A stretch of 64,000 bases of DNA from Zygnema cylindricum (GCA_037447655.1 JBBHKE010003373.1:179720-243719); one strand, 5' to 3'. Positions 43,721 to 55,822 are shown, counted from the stretch's first letter. Notes: generated by a model not told the origin, from the letters alone. Program-made: numbers and translations.

Positions 43721-45129
43721 GTGGATCCCAACAAAACTAGGGTAGTGAAGGGGTTGCCGTAGCCGACGAACAATACGGATATACGGAGCTTTCTTGGATT
43801 ATGCTCTTATTATCGCCATTTTGTCGAAGGTTTTGCAAAAATTGCTGCACCACTCACATAATTAGAGAACCACGTGTCGTATGAGTGGAAAACGACACAA
43901 AGGGCAACTATTGACACGCTAAAGGAGTGGTTGGTTACCGCCCCGTGTTAGGTGTTCTTGACCCGGAATTACCTTGGACAATAATCACCGACGCTAGCAA
44001 TACGGCTATTGGATCGATCCTTATGCAGGATCAAGGAAAAGGCCTTGAACCCATTGCCTATGACAGTCAAAAACTAAAGGCAGCGGAGCTTAACTGGGCC
44101 ACCCATGAGAAAGAGACAATTGCCATTATTAATGCGCTGGAAGTTTGAAAATGTTACGTTCAAGGGAAGCAAATCACGGTCATCACCGATCACCACGCCC
44201 TACAGTATCTTCAGACACAGCCGAAGTTGTTAAAGAAACAGGTGCGATGGATGACGTTTCTTCAGACCTTCGGGCCGGAACTAGCTATTGAATATAGACT
44301 GGGCAAGACAAACTTGGCGGGTGCGCTGTCGAGAAGACCCGGAGTAGTTGCGCCAGTGACGGAGCAACAATCGCAAGCATCGCAAGATGGAAACGTAAGC
44401 GCTGGGAAAAAGAACACCGCAGCGTCGGAAAAAACGCAGGATCTGGAACTCAACGCAGTGACCAGTACGGTACAAGTAGACGACCAATGGTTAAGTAGGA
44501 TTAAGGCCGCATACGACAAAGACGAGACATTAAAGGAACTAGTAAAACAAAAGGTATTAGTTCGAACCGCTAACGGTATGTGGCGATACAGACCAAGTCA
44601 CACAACTAGACTTTACGTTCCGACAATTCAAAAGTTACGTCATTCGATACTTAAAATGAGTCATAACAAGCTGCTCACTGGACATTTCGGCCGGGATAAA
44701 ACAACAGACGTGTCGCTAAGGCATATTATTGGCCAAAAATGACTCGGGACATTGCGGAGTATGCCTGGACGTGTGACTCCTGTAACAGAAATAAATCGGA
44801 ATCGGGTCACTAAGGTCTGTTACAACCCCTTCCGATACCATTTGTTCCTTAGAAGGCGATTTCATTGGACTTCATCGTTGCTCTTCCGTTGACTCGGGAA
44901 GGCTATGACTCCATCTTCATCGTCGTGGATTATTTGACGAAAATGGCACATTTCCTACCCACGACATCCACAGCTACAGTGCAAGATATGGCAGATTTAT
45001 TCTTTCGGGAGATATTCCGCCATCACTGACTCCCGAAGAGGATCGTCATCAACCGTGACCGAAAATTTGTGAGTCACTTTTGGAGAAGTCTGTTCGAGTT
45101 GTGTGGAACGCAGTTGGCCATGTCCACAG
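43721..45129 (+). pseudogene. pol: Gypsy RT end, RNase H and integrase first half
   Basis: RT thumb and connection (RSFLGLCSYYRHFVEGFAKI), RNase H (WTIITDASNTAIGSIL, FGPELAIEYRLGKTNLAGALSRRP), then integrase zinc-binding region (HSILKMSHNKLLTGHFGRDK) and catalytic core (FIVVDYLTKMAHFLP, INRDRKFVSHFW, QLAMSTAY). Frame breaks and stops lie near 43860, 43915, 44147, 44742 and 45030. The frame is cut by Copia-4 after ACAGCTTAT and resumes at 51601 with HPQTDGQTER. Confidence 0.87.
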
Positions 45130-45134
45130 CTTAT

Positions 45135-46189
45135 TGTAGAAATTAATGGTCTTTTAAAGTATTTTCTAGGTCTGAATAGAAATAAGAAGGAACTTGAGGC
45201 GGTCCACCTCTAACTTCTCTCTCCATCTCTCAAACTTGTCGCAGTCACTCAGAAATTGGAGAGGGAGCTAGAGCCATGGCTACCTAGGCTATCCAAAGGT
45301 TTACGGGAAAACATATATTAGTTACGAGTTTATTTACTAAAAGATATGGGCCATCCACAGGATTTGATCCTGGTACCTACCGGCCGGCAGACCGTCGGTA
45401 GCCGTTAGCCTTATCCGTTAAGTCTAGAAGTAGTATTATGTACTATATGGTTTAATAATTATTTAAACATTTATACGTAGGATAGTTCATTTAACTGTAA
45501 CTGTTTACGGGAGACATATATCTAGTAAATGTAAAAGTACGGATTCCGGTACGGATAAGAAACCAATATCGCGCTTTTATTTCTATAGTGAAACGAATAC
45601 CGCGCATGTATTTATTACAGCTAATATTAAATGTGAATTTAATCAGACGGCCGAAATTAACCCCGAGATCGCGGAAGAGGATTTCGGCGGTTTGTGGTCA
45701 TCGCCACATCGGATGACACGTGGCGGAATGACATTGGATCGCGGCATCTCCGAGGATTAAAGGAGCGAATCCGGACATACCACGTGTCGACATTTAGGCC
45801 ATGTCGTACAGTGTCTGTACAGAAAGTACACCGGCAGCTGTACTTTTGTGTACGGAACTGAAATCTGATTGGCTCTGTACATTAGTAGATAGAGTCTGTG
45901 AGAGAGATAGGACTTAGAAAAATTAGAAGATAGGACCCTCTCTCCCAGAGAGCTTCTGTACAAAAGGTCAACTTTGACCCTCCATAACTTACTCCTCAGG
46001 GGAGCAAATTCAGAGATTCATTTTGCTATCCACTCAAGGGAGTCTTGCCTTCACAGGGGTGAAGTTGGTCAGAGTTTTTTTTTGCCAGGGTGGCAGTTAT
46101 TTTTGCTAACACCCAAAGGGGTCAGAGTTATCCTAGAGGCTTCTTCGAAGCTGTCCACTCTGAGGACTTATGGAGGTCTCAGAGTTTCA
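45135..46189 (+). repeat. Copia-4 5' LTR
   Basis: 1055 bp. Its last 20 bp, ATGGAGGTCTCAGAGTTTCA, encode the first codons of gag (MEVSEF). It contains an antisense tRNA-like segment (about 45350-45428, T-arm-like CCAGG-ATCAAAT-CCTG on the minus strand). Confidence 0.92.
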
Positions 46190-49100
46190 GGTTATGGGCC
46201 CACCCTCTAGGGTACCAATCTTTAATGGAACTGGCTTCATATACTAGGAAAGTATGATGATAGGAGCTCTATGCGAAAAAAGGTTTTGGGGGATAGTGAG
46301 TGGACGGTTGGGGCGTCCATCAAGTCTTGGAATCCCTCCAGGGTTTGGAGGAAGCAGATTCACCAGAAAAGAGGATTCACCTTCAACGGAGGAAACAAAA
46401 AAAGGAGAGGTGGTGGACAAAGGAAAAGAGAAGGAGGCGACCACACCAATAGCAACTCGTTCGGCATTCATGTCACCTATTCTGAGGAACGAGGAGAATG
46501 ATAGTGAAACCTGGGACTTCAACAATATGGCGGCAAAGCGCATCATCCTATGCCATCTCACTCAAAGACTTGCATGTCCTCATTTGCAGATAGAAAGGGC
46601 ATCCAATCTTTGGATGGCTCTCATAGAGATATACCGAAATGGTACGATTCAGCAACAACAGTTGGCTGATCAAAAAGTTAAGCAGTATGTATACAAAAGG
46701 GGGAAGATGTTGGAGTTTTGCAATGAGCTTGCTACACTCTTCATGGAGCTAGAGAGTGCGGGAAAAGTTTTTAGTGAAAAAAAAAAGGTTAACTGTTTAC
46801 TGATGAAGTTACCCGATGAGTTCGAGAACATAGTCAATCGTGTGCATGACTTGGCGGACTCAAGGTGGATGTGGAACTCAGTGGTAGGGATGATTCTCGT
46901 TCTGGAGAATACGATTGAGATTTTAAGTGGAGGAAAGAGTGGCCAAGCCTTGGCAACAGCGACTGATTGGAGGAACAAGGATTCCCGAAAATTGGTCGGA
47001 AACTATGGGCGGAGAGAGCAGAAAAATCAGACCGACGAGTTCGGACCAAGGGCTCCCAAAGGTTTATGTCATTTATGTAAGAAACCTGGGCACTATATGG
47101 CAGAGTGCACTAAGCTAACCGAGCTTCGGTTAAAGGAGGGGCAGACCGGTGGTACCCCAAGAGGAAAAAAAAAGGCCCTTGTGACACAAGTACATGAGGC
47201 GGAATCCGAGGACGAGGATGATGAGCTCCTTTTGGATGAGGAGTTGGAGGCGAAAAACGAGGTCGAAATACCACGAAGGCAGAAATGTGCTTATGGTGGA
47301 TTGAAAGGTGAAGTAGGCTGGATTGTAGATTCAGGTGCCTCCATGCACATGTGTAAGGATAGGCACCTGTTCACTAAGATAAAAAAAAATATTCCCACCG
47401 TAGAGATAGAGTACGGGGATGGGAGGATAGTCACCACTACTTTTGTAGGATCGGTAGATTTGAAAGTGTTAGTAGAAGGAAAGACATCCATTGTAACATT
47501 CTCCGATGTATTGTTTATTCCGGAGCTGAACAAAAACCTCATCTCTACATCGGTATTAGATGATATGGGTTTTTTACTAGCACTAGGGAAGGAGTCTTTA
47601 CTGCTAGTTTTGAGGAGGATGTCTATTTCATTGCTGAGAAAGGTAGCCATGGGATGTTTAGGCTCGTTTTAAGTAATGAAAAGAAGAAACTTTATTATGC
47701 TGGTGTTCATGATATTATGATGTGGCATAAGAGGCTTGGGCATGTGAATCTAAACAAGTTAAGAGAGATGAAAAAGATGAAGTGGTGGAAGGGATTAAGT
47801 TTAGTGAGAATGATAACATAAGTGATTGTAGTGGATGTGCTCAAGGTAAAACACACAGATTACCCTTTCCTAAAACTGCCACCTATAAGGGAGAAAAAAT
47901 TCTAGATCTAGTACACACAGATATTTGGGGACCTGCTAAAGTGCCCTCACCAGGGGGGGAAGAGATTTATGATGACTATCATTGATGATTGGTCTCGGTA
48001 TTCCCGAGTGTGTTTTTTGAAAAACAAGTCCGAAGCTCATGATTGTTTTAGACAGTATAAAGCATGGAGCGAAAAACTCCATGAAACTCCAATCAAGAGA
48101 ATAAGGAGTGACAATGATGGAGAGTATACTTTTAACTAGTTTGAGGATTTTCTGAGGGAAGATTGGGTCCAACACCAAAAGACAGTTCCAAAAAACTCGG
48201 AACAGCATGGGGTAGCTGAAAGGTTAAATAGAACACTAAGTGAAAGTGCTAGAAGTATGTTGCCAGATAAGAAGATAGGAAAAAGGTTTTGGGCTGAAGC
48301 AATCAACTGTGCTAATTACCTCAAAAATAGAGTTCTTACTTCAGCTATAAAAGATCAAACACCTTATCAGAGATGGACGGGCCGAAAACCAGACATATCT
48401 CACTTAAAGGTTTTCGGCAGTTAAGTATTCAGTCTAGATACAGATCAGTCTAATTAGAAGCTAGATCCTAAAGGAAAACCGGGATACTTATTAGGATATG
48501 ACGAGGATGATAAAGGATATCGAGTTTATGATCTAAAAAGGGAAGATATAATCTTAGTAAAGCATCTAGTAGTTATGATTGAAGGAAAGTCTGTGGATCC
48601 CTTCAAATATACAAAGTCAGTAAAAATCAGATTTGACTCAGAAAATTCCGATGACTTTGAGCTTCCTAACTATCCAGGTTTTAGAGAAGATGACATTCTT
48701 GCAGATACAAATCAGAGCGAAAAGGACTCGGCTGTGGAAACTCCAGTGACAACTCTACCCGAAGCGGAAGACGTGGTGGAAATTTATTCGGAATCAAGGG
48801 ATAGGGGAGAAGCCGAGTTTGTTCGAAAGAATCCACGAGAACCATCTATTCTGACCTCAGATTTGGAGGGGGGAAGGAGAAGTAGCAAAAGACTACAAGA
48901 AAAACAGGTTAATAACAAGGTAACTAAACTATCTCATCAAGATGAACCTCAAACTTTTGGAGAGGCGATGACTTGTCCAAAAAAAAACCGGTGGAAGACA
49001 CCCATGAATGAGGAGATGGCCTCAATTATGGCAGTTGATACTTAGGAGATGGTGGATTGTCCACCTAACCGGAAACTTATCGGTTGTAAGTGGGTTTTCA

Positions 49101-50530
49101 AATTAAAACTGAACCCAGATAACACAATCGAGCGCTACAAGGCCCGATTAGTAGCAAAGGGATTTACACAAAAGGAGGGAATTGACTACGAGGAAACCTT
49201 TGCCCCGGTGGTCAAATTTCCCTCCGTCCGCATACTTCTCAGCCTGGCAGTAGCGGAAGACATGGAAGTGCACCAGATGGACATCAAGACAGCCTTTTTG
49301 CATGGAGAATTAGAAGAGGGGATCTTCATGCGACAACCCGAAGGGTTTGTGGAGGAAGGAGAGGAGAGCAAGGTATGCCGGCTGATTAAATCTCTTTATG
49401 GTTTGAAACAGGCGCCTCAACAGTGGAATAAGAAGCTTGATGAGTTTCTTACCGGTCTGGGATATATCCGGATCAGCTCAGATCACTCAATCTATGTTTT
49501 CAAAGATGAGGAAGGTATTATATTTATTGCAATTTATTTTGATGATTTGCTTGTTTTAAGTAAATCAATGGAAAAAATTAATAAACTGAAAACCGATCTT
49601 AATGGGAGATTTGAAATGAAGGATATCGGAGAAGCAAAATATATTTTGGGAATTCAAGTAGAGAGAGACCGAAAAAGAAAAATTTTAAGATTGACTCAAA
49701 AAGAAGCAATAGGGAACATACTTGAAAAATTTCAAATGGATAAAGCTAATAGATGTACAACTCCAATGGAGTTGAAGAAGGGAAGTGAGGGGAGTGAGGA
49801 AGAAAGAGTCATAGTCTTAGACGAGGAATTATCTCCTGAAGAATAGAAATTCATGTAGACTATTCTTTACAAGCAAGTAGTGGGAAGTCTAATCTATTTT
49901 ATGAATTGTACCCGGCCAGATTTAGCTGCAGCTGTAGGAGTGCTGAGTAGAAGTCTAAATGCTCCCACTAAGAGGGATTGGGAGGCAGCTAAGAGAGTCA
50001 TTAGATATTTGATAGGAACTAGGGATTTATGGTTGCATTTGGGTGGGGAGAATACTGACATCACTACTTGGAGTGATGCCAATTATGATGATGCTACGAT
50101 GAGGAGATGCACTTCTGGATATATATTATATGTGGGTGATGGGGCTTGCTGTTGGAGTAGCAAACAGCAAAAAGTTATTGCTCAGTCCACCATTGAGGCT
50201 GAGTATATGGCCTCTTGCTTTGCTGTAAAAGAATTGATGTGGGTCAAGTCTTTGCTTGGTGAGCTTGGTCACCTTAAGAGTGGTGTGCAGAATTTTTTTT
50301 GTGATAATCAGGCAGCAATCGCTATTTCTGCCAATCCTAAACATCATTTTAAAGCTAAACACATGGACATTAGACTCAGCTTTGTTAGAGAGAAAGTAGA
50401 AAACAAAATAATCAGTTTAGAGTACCGACCAGATAGTGAGATGGTAGCAGATATGATGACCAAACCTGTGCCTTCCCCTAAGCTAATTTTCTGCAGGGAA
50501 AAGTGTGGTCTGAAATTAAAGATTGACTAG
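46170..50530 (+). pseudogene. gag-pol: Copia-4 gag-pol, catalytic residues mostly kept
   Basis: ATG at 46170-46172 lies in the LTR; the frame reads MEVSEFQVMGPPSRVP through the primer-binding site and meets a TAG at 46245 where a Trp is expected. Gag continues in the same frame, past an ATG at 46254, to the zinc knuckle CHLCKKPGHYMAEC and the protease VDSGASMHMC. Integrase keeps HTDIWGP, SDNDGEY and GVAERLNRT. RT 49049-49846 is open with YFDD. RNase H 49880-50530 is open to the end (WCSSKQQK-type core, CDNQAA, ADMMTKPVP). Breaks: near 47640-47800, TAG at 48139, stops near 48422 and 48452, TAG at 49043, stops at 49844 and 49856. Decayed but the least altered copia pol after Copia-1. Confidence 0.92.
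46190..46204 (+). other. Copia-4 primer-binding site
   Basis: GGTTATGGGCCCACC, complementary to the anticodon stem-loop of initiator tRNA-Met, directly after the LTR and translated in frame as part of gag (VMGPP). Confidence 0.87.
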
Positions 50531-50543
50531 AAAATAAGGGGAG

Positions 50544-51595
50544 TGTAGAAATTAATGGTCTTTTAAAGTATTTTCTAGGTCTGAATAGAAATAAGAAAGA
50601 AGCCGAGGCAGTCTACCTCTAACTTCTCTCTCCAACTCTCAAACTTGTCGCAGTCACTGAGAAATTGGAGAGGGAGCTAGAGCCATGGCTACCTAGGCTA
50701 TCCAGAGGTTTACGGGAAAATATATATTAGTTAGGGGTTTATTTACTAAAAGATATGTGCCGGCCACAGGATTTGATCCTAGTACCTACCGGCCGGCAGA
50801 CCGCCGGTAGCCGTTAGCCTTAGCCGTTAAGTCTAGGAGTAGTATTACGTACTATATGGTTTAATAATTATTTAAACATTTATACGTATGATAGTTCATT
50901 TAACTGTAAATGTTTACGGGAGACATATATCTAGTAAATGTAAAAGTACGGATTCCGGTACGGATAAGAAACCAATACCGCACATTTATTTCTTTAGTGA
51001 AACGAATACCGCGCATGTATTTATTACAGCTACAATTAAATGTGAATTTATTCGGAAGGCCGGAATTAACGCCGAGATCGCGGAAGAGGATTTTGGCGGT
51101 TTGTGGTCATCGCAACATCGGATGACACATGGCAAAATGAGATTGGATCGTGGCATCTCCGAGGATTAAGGGAGCGAATCCGGACATACCACGTGTCGAC
51201 ATTTAGGCCATGTCGTACAGTGTTCGTACAGAAAGTACACCGGCAGCTGTACTTTTGTGTACGGAACTGAAATCTGATTGGCTCCGTACATTAGTAGATA
51301 GAGTCTGTGAGAGAGATAGGACTTAGAAAATTTAGAAGATATGACCCTCTCTCCCAGAGAGCTTCTGTACAAAAGGTCAACTTTGACCCTCTATAACTTA
51401 CTGCTCAAGGGAGCAAATTCAGAGATTTTTGTTATCGACTCAGGGGAGTCTTGCCTTCACAAGGGTGAAGTTGGTCAGTGTTATTTTCTGCCAGGGTGGC
51501 AATTATTTTTGCTGAAACACAAAGGGGTCAGGGTAACCTTAGAGGCTTCTTGGAAGCTGTCCACTCTGAGGACTTATGGAGGTCTCAGAGTTTCA
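50544..51595 (+). repeat. Copia-4 3' LTR
   Basis: 1052 bp, preceded by a polypurine tract and followed by CTTAT. Ends with the gag start ATGGAGGTCTCAGAGTTTCA. The antisense tRNA-like segment is at about 50757-50835. Confidence 0.92.
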
Positions 51596-51600
51596 CTTAT

Positions 51601-52370
51601 CACCCTCAGACCGATGGTCAGACCGAAAGAGCGAATCGGACTTTGGAGGAGGCTTTGCGTGCTTATGTTTCGGTACACCAAACGGATTGGGTGAACCATT
51701 TGACGGCAATTGAGGTGGCGTATAACAGTGTAGTGCACTCGTCCACGAATGCTACGCCATTTTCCCTCAATGGACGACAACCGACCCTTCCCCAAAATTT
51801 ATTGGCAGCTGATTGCCCTACACCTGTAACTCTAGATTTTGCCAAAACGCTGCAAAGGAATCTGGAAAAGGCGGTGAAGGCGCTCCAGCTTGCAAAGGAC
51901 CATCAAAATTCGCAAGCTGACACTCACCGAAAGGACATCATATTCATCGTGGGTTATAAGGTTCGTCTTAATATGGCAAATATGTCATTACCGGGTGCCC
52001 TCTCCAAGAAATTGGCACCGAAATTTTTGCGTCCATTCACTATTCTTTCAAAGGTGGGAGAGGTGGCCTTTAAATTAAATATTCTACAACAATGGCATAT
52101 TCACAATGTTTTCTATGTTTCCCTACTCAAGCCGTTTCGCGACCCCGATTCGATTTTCCCTAATCGACACTCGCATGTTCTGTTACCGCCCATTCAGGGT
52201 ACCTCGGACGAGTACGAGGACGAGGAGATCCTTCAATCGCGTCGCCTTCCAAATCTACCTACACACAATATTTTGTACGTTGCAAAGGCTACGGAGTTGA
52301 AGACGATTCTTGGGTGGACGAGACGGAGATGCATTCACCAAATTTACTGCACCGGTTTACGCAGAGTGCG
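51601..52370 (+). pseudogene. pol: Gypsy integrase C-terminal part and chromodomain
   Basis: HPQTDGQTERANRTLEEAL carries the catalytic Glu. The integrase C-terminal region follows (KFLRPFTILSKVGEVAFKL, HNVFYVSLLKPF). A one-base shift near 52250 leads from EEILQSRR into a chromodomain: QYFVRCKGYGVEDDSW-DETEMHSPNLLHRF. The usual VKWKGY Trp is Cys. The chromodomain places the element among chromoviruses, which use it to target chromatin on integration. Confidence 0.88.
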
Positions 52371-52856
52371 GACACTCAGCTTAGCCGGAGGGGCAATCGC
52401 AAAAGACGCGATAAAGGATCGAATCGCAATGTCGCAACCATCGCAATCATCTTGGGGACTCGGCGAAACAACGTAGCGGCGATAATAACGGACCGCAGCA
52501 CTATGGTTACGCAGCCACCGAAGCAAAGCATAGCAGCTGTGCCGTCAGAGAATCGGAGCGCTACCACTGCGCTGACAGGAAATCGCAACGGCGCAGTTGT
52601 GCACCACAACATTTGTGACGACGAACCCGCGGTTTCGTCGCAGCATCGCAATTTAAGAAATTTTGGACGCTGCGATACCCTCGCACGCTGCGATGTGTGG
52701 AAAAGTCCAACATTGAAACCCTCAACCCTCGCGGGTAAAGCCGCCATCAGCCTTCGCGACCAAACCAGTCGAAGTAGTTTGGAGAGTGTCTCCATCTACA
52801 CAGCCAGCTTGACTTCCCTTCTCGAACTACCGGAATTATCCGACACAACAAAATCC

Positions 52857-54034
52857 ATGGCGTCCTCGTCCTCTCCACCACCGAAAAGGAGGAGACCTGT
52901 ACGGGTAGGGCAAGGAGAAGTGCCCCGTCCAGATGGATTGTTAGTGGCAGCGGAGGCCATGGTAGAGGTAGACCAGAGGAGGGAGGTAAGAGCAGGACCG
53001 GAACTAGAAGAGACGACCAATAGCGAGGCAGGGCCGGCGGAGACTAGTGGAGAGGAGGGGTCACAAAATTCACAAGACCCTGAGTACAACCCACTCCGAG
53101 AGGGGGATCAAGACGATGAAGAAGACCATGAACTCTTTGACGCGGATGAGCCGGAACGGGAACCGACACCCCCACAGATAGAGGAGCGTGCCTCATATCT
53201 GGAGGCGAAGAGGGATCCTAATAAAGAGAGCACCACAAACGTGCTGTCCTCGGAGAGTTCAGAAAAGAGGGTTGAGGCACAGTTTCCCAGCGGGGATGAC
53301 GTATTTGTTCTACGACAGGATGAAGGGGAGACGGACGAGAAAAGTGAAAAAAGGGAAGAAATTCCCGACTACCTCTTCCCACTGCCTATCGACCCCCAAC
53401 ATCCAGACCTCGCCTTCAGTTTTGCCAAACACTTCTATTGGGATCCTTCGAATTGGCCAGCAACGTGGCGCACATGAAAACCTGGGGATCCTATTAATAT
53501 TCTCGTCAGCGTGCCGTCCCACCCGGCCTGGAATTTCATGAGGACGAAGGACTTAGGGAATAACCATAAGGGTTATGTGCAGTTGAACTCTCATGCCCTA
53601 CCGTTCGTGGAAGTAGTCGAATATCACTATCGATATCGGGTGGATGTCCCCAGGTTCCTCCGCCATTATCACCCGTGGGATGTCCGTCTTCATGACACCA
53701 TTTCTCGAGCGAAGGTCACACGCGAGGCCGACGAGGTGGCGAAAGGAGCACGCAGGTTGAAGAACCTGAAACTCCCCAAGCCCTGGTACGTGAGGAACCT
53801 GCACCGGCGGCCATTCCGCCGCAACCCGAAGCACCAGCGGCGGCACCGGAGGAAGGGGAGGACCAAGTTCGGGAGCCGATCACTCGGAGACGCTTGGCAG
53901 TGGCGGACCATCATATTGTGCTGCTGGAGACCCGATGTGAGCAACTCCAAAATCAACTTGACACTTTGCGAAAGGAATTCGAGGAGTACAGTGAGGAGAC
54001 ATTCGGCATACTTCGTCAACTTCAGTTTCCGTGA
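52857..54034 (+). pseudogene. Extra ORF of the gypsy element, 3' of the chromodomain
   Basis: About 390 codons between pol and the 3' LTR, with one in-frame TGA (53475-53477) and one frameshift near 53750. Begins MASSSSPPPKRRRPVRV, a proline/serine start with an SV40-like basic nuclear-localisation motif. Residues about 45-190 are strongly acidic and probably disordered. Residues about 190-300 look folded (YLFPLPIDPQHPDLAFSF, HPAWNFMRTKDLGNNHKGYV, EYHYRYRVDVPRFL). A Pro/Ala/Glu linker follows, and the end (VLLETRCEQLQNQLDTLRKE) is a clear coiled coil. The frame upstream of the ATG is open back into the chromodomain (no stop from about 52260), so a pol fusion is possible. I recognise no family. 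It is unlike env: no signal peptide or membrane segment. Confidence 0.7.
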
Positions 54035-54242
54035 GTATGTAAGGTTCAACGGGACGCATCCTTCGAAGCGACAATGCGGTACCACAAGGGCCCCACATAC
54101 ATGCGGTGCGGAAGATGGCAGGACGTGAATATATGAAAGTGAGGCGCCCCTCTTCGCTGAAACTCTAGAAACCAAACGTACTTTACACCACAGGGTTGCA
54201 GAAATGCATACAACGGGACGCTGAATCCTGAGTGGAAGGCAC

Positions 54243-54725
54243 TATAACAGGGTTACAGAAATGCGCACAATATTGTTAGTGGCGAGGCTGCTGTGGTTGC
54301 GGTCCCAGAGCAGCGCAGCTGCGACGCCAGAGTAACACAGCAGAGCAACGTAGCAACTTAGTAGCGTAGTATATCAACTCAGCGTAGCAGCATAGCAACG
54401 CTGCAGAATGTAGATAAAACTGAATAGTTTTAGAAATATAATTTGGATAGATCTCGGTGGACCGTGAAGTCCACGTGTACATGTGTATAGTATTGGGTTG
54501 ACTAGTGGATGGATAGTTTAAATAGTAAAGTAGACCTAGTCAAGAGGTAGACTCTCTAAGTAGACCTTCGCAGCGAGCTATCAACTTGTAATCTTTCTTC
54601 CGATTAATAAAGCTTGACCTTTATCTGTGAGTGTTGTGTGCTCTTGCTGTTGCTACGAGGAGATCCTTGGAGTCTTTCCGCTGTGCATTATAGTGTGTGG
54701 TGGGTTACTATTTTGTCCGTTTTCA
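54243..54725 (+). repeat. Gypsy 3' LTR
   Basis: 483 bp, same length as the 5' LTR and similar throughout; first base pair step TA instead of TG. Followed by TTGTT and the GC-rich satellite. Confidence 0.9.
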
Positions 54726-54739
54726 TTGTTCGTCCGCAG

Positions 54740-55234
54740 TACGGAAGGCCGTACTGCTGGCACGGTATAGCTTTGCCGCCCGTCGCGTTACTGACCTATG
54801 TACTGCTGGCATAATTCTATGTTGTCGCCGGCTGGCCTGATTTTAAGATGCCGACAGTTGGCGTGATTCTACGCTGTCGACAGTTGGCATAATTATAGGC
54901 TACCGCCCGTTTGCTAGCAATTTTCTACACTGCCACCGGCTGGCAATTTTCTACGTTGCCGCCGGCTAGCAATTTCCTACGTTGCCGGCCGCTGGAAATT
55001 TTCGACGGTGCCACCGGCTGCCAACTTTCTACGCTGCCGCCGGCTGGCATAATTATAAGCTGCCGCCGGGTGCCATAATTCTACTCTTGCCACCCGTCGC
55101 GACGGCTGTAAATATTGCCGTACGGTTGGCGTAATATGACACTGCCAGCCGTCGGTGTACACACCGCCGTACCACTAACGTAATATAACGTTGCCAACCG
55201 TCGGTGTACAGACCGCCAGACCTCTGGCACAATG
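54740..55234. repeat. GC-rich degenerate satellite
   Basis: Tandem units of roughly 33 bp near GCCGCCGGCTGGCAATTTTCTACGTT, grading rightwards into units like those at 56992-57545 (GTACAGACCGCC, CTGGCAC). Interrupted on the right by a TIR element inserted into a unit. Confidence 0.75.
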
Positions 55235-55236
55235 TA

Positions 55237-55789
55237 CACCGCGAATCGTTATTAGTGTCAATAACTCTAATTTGGGTACTTAAAATTTTGATTTTTTTCC
55301 TCAAATAGGATAGATGATTTTAATTTTTCCTTGACGTTAATTAAGGTACCGTACAAAATAGCGTAAAAAACGAAAGACAGCAAAATCTAAATAGTGTGGT
55401 GTACGGTCGATGTCAGACCGTACATAAATGTACCTTTTCAAGTGAAATTTTTACAAAAAATGAATTAAATCAGATGCGCACGCATAGGAACGTGCGCTCA
55501 AAAAACGGAATTAGTTTGACACGTAAATTAGTCTAACACGTAAATTAGTCTAACATGTACAGATATTTAAATTTCACGATGGTGTACGATTTCTAATATT
55601 TTGTACGAATACATATGCTAAGGTCTACAAAAGTACAGAGAATATTTCATTTTTGCTGTTCCCAAATTAGCATTAAGCCGAAATTACAATACACCTTTTA
55701 AAAAAAAAAACAAATTCTTAATTAGCATCAATTACGGTAAATTACCTTCAACACTATTTAAACTTTGATACTAATAACGATTCGCGGTG
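55237..55789. mobile_element. TA-flanked TIR element, 553 bp
   Basis: Ends CACCGCGAATCGTTATTAGT and, in reverse complement, CACCGCGAATCGTTATTAGT: 20 identical bases. Flanked by TA (55235-55236 and 55790-55791). When removed, satellite sequence GGCACAATG-TA-ACGTTGCCGTGCG is restored. Larger than the other members and without a transposase ORF. Confidence 0.85.
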
Positions 55790-55822
55790 TAACGTTGCCG
55801 TGCGATCGTCCGCAGTATAGAC

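Larger units (their letters stand above)
45135..51595 (+). mobile_element. Copia-4: full-length copia inserted in gypsy integrase
   Basis: 6461 bp with perfect 5-bp target duplication CTTAT (45130-45134 and 51596-51600). LTRs 45135-46189 and 50544-51595, TGTAGAAATTAATGG...CAGAGTTTCA, clearly similar but with scattered differences. Primer-binding site GGTTATGGGCCCACC at 46190-46204; polypurine tract AAAATAAGGGGAG at 50531-50543. The gypsy integrase reads across when the element is removed (MSTAY|HPQTDGQ). Confidence 0.95.
35442..54725 (+). mobile_element. Ty3/gypsy chromovirus with three nested copia insertions
   Basis: Two 483-bp LTRs (35442-35924 and 54243-54725) enclose gag, PR, RT, RNase H, integrase, a chromodomain and an extra ORF, all on +. 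Removing Copia-3 (36728-41211), the solo LTR (42726-43720), Copia-4 (45135-51595) and one copy of each target repeat leaves about 7.3 kb. At each site the interrupted reading frame resumes exactly. Flanking pentamers are CTGTC and TTGTT, which may be a target duplication that has lost two C to T. The LTRs are similar to each other by eye, so the host element itself is not very old. Confidence 0.9.

Noticed and set aside
52857-54034. An env-like protein in the gypsy element
   Set aside because: No signal peptide, no transmembrane segment and no fusion-peptide-like stretch; acidic and coiled-coil composition instead.
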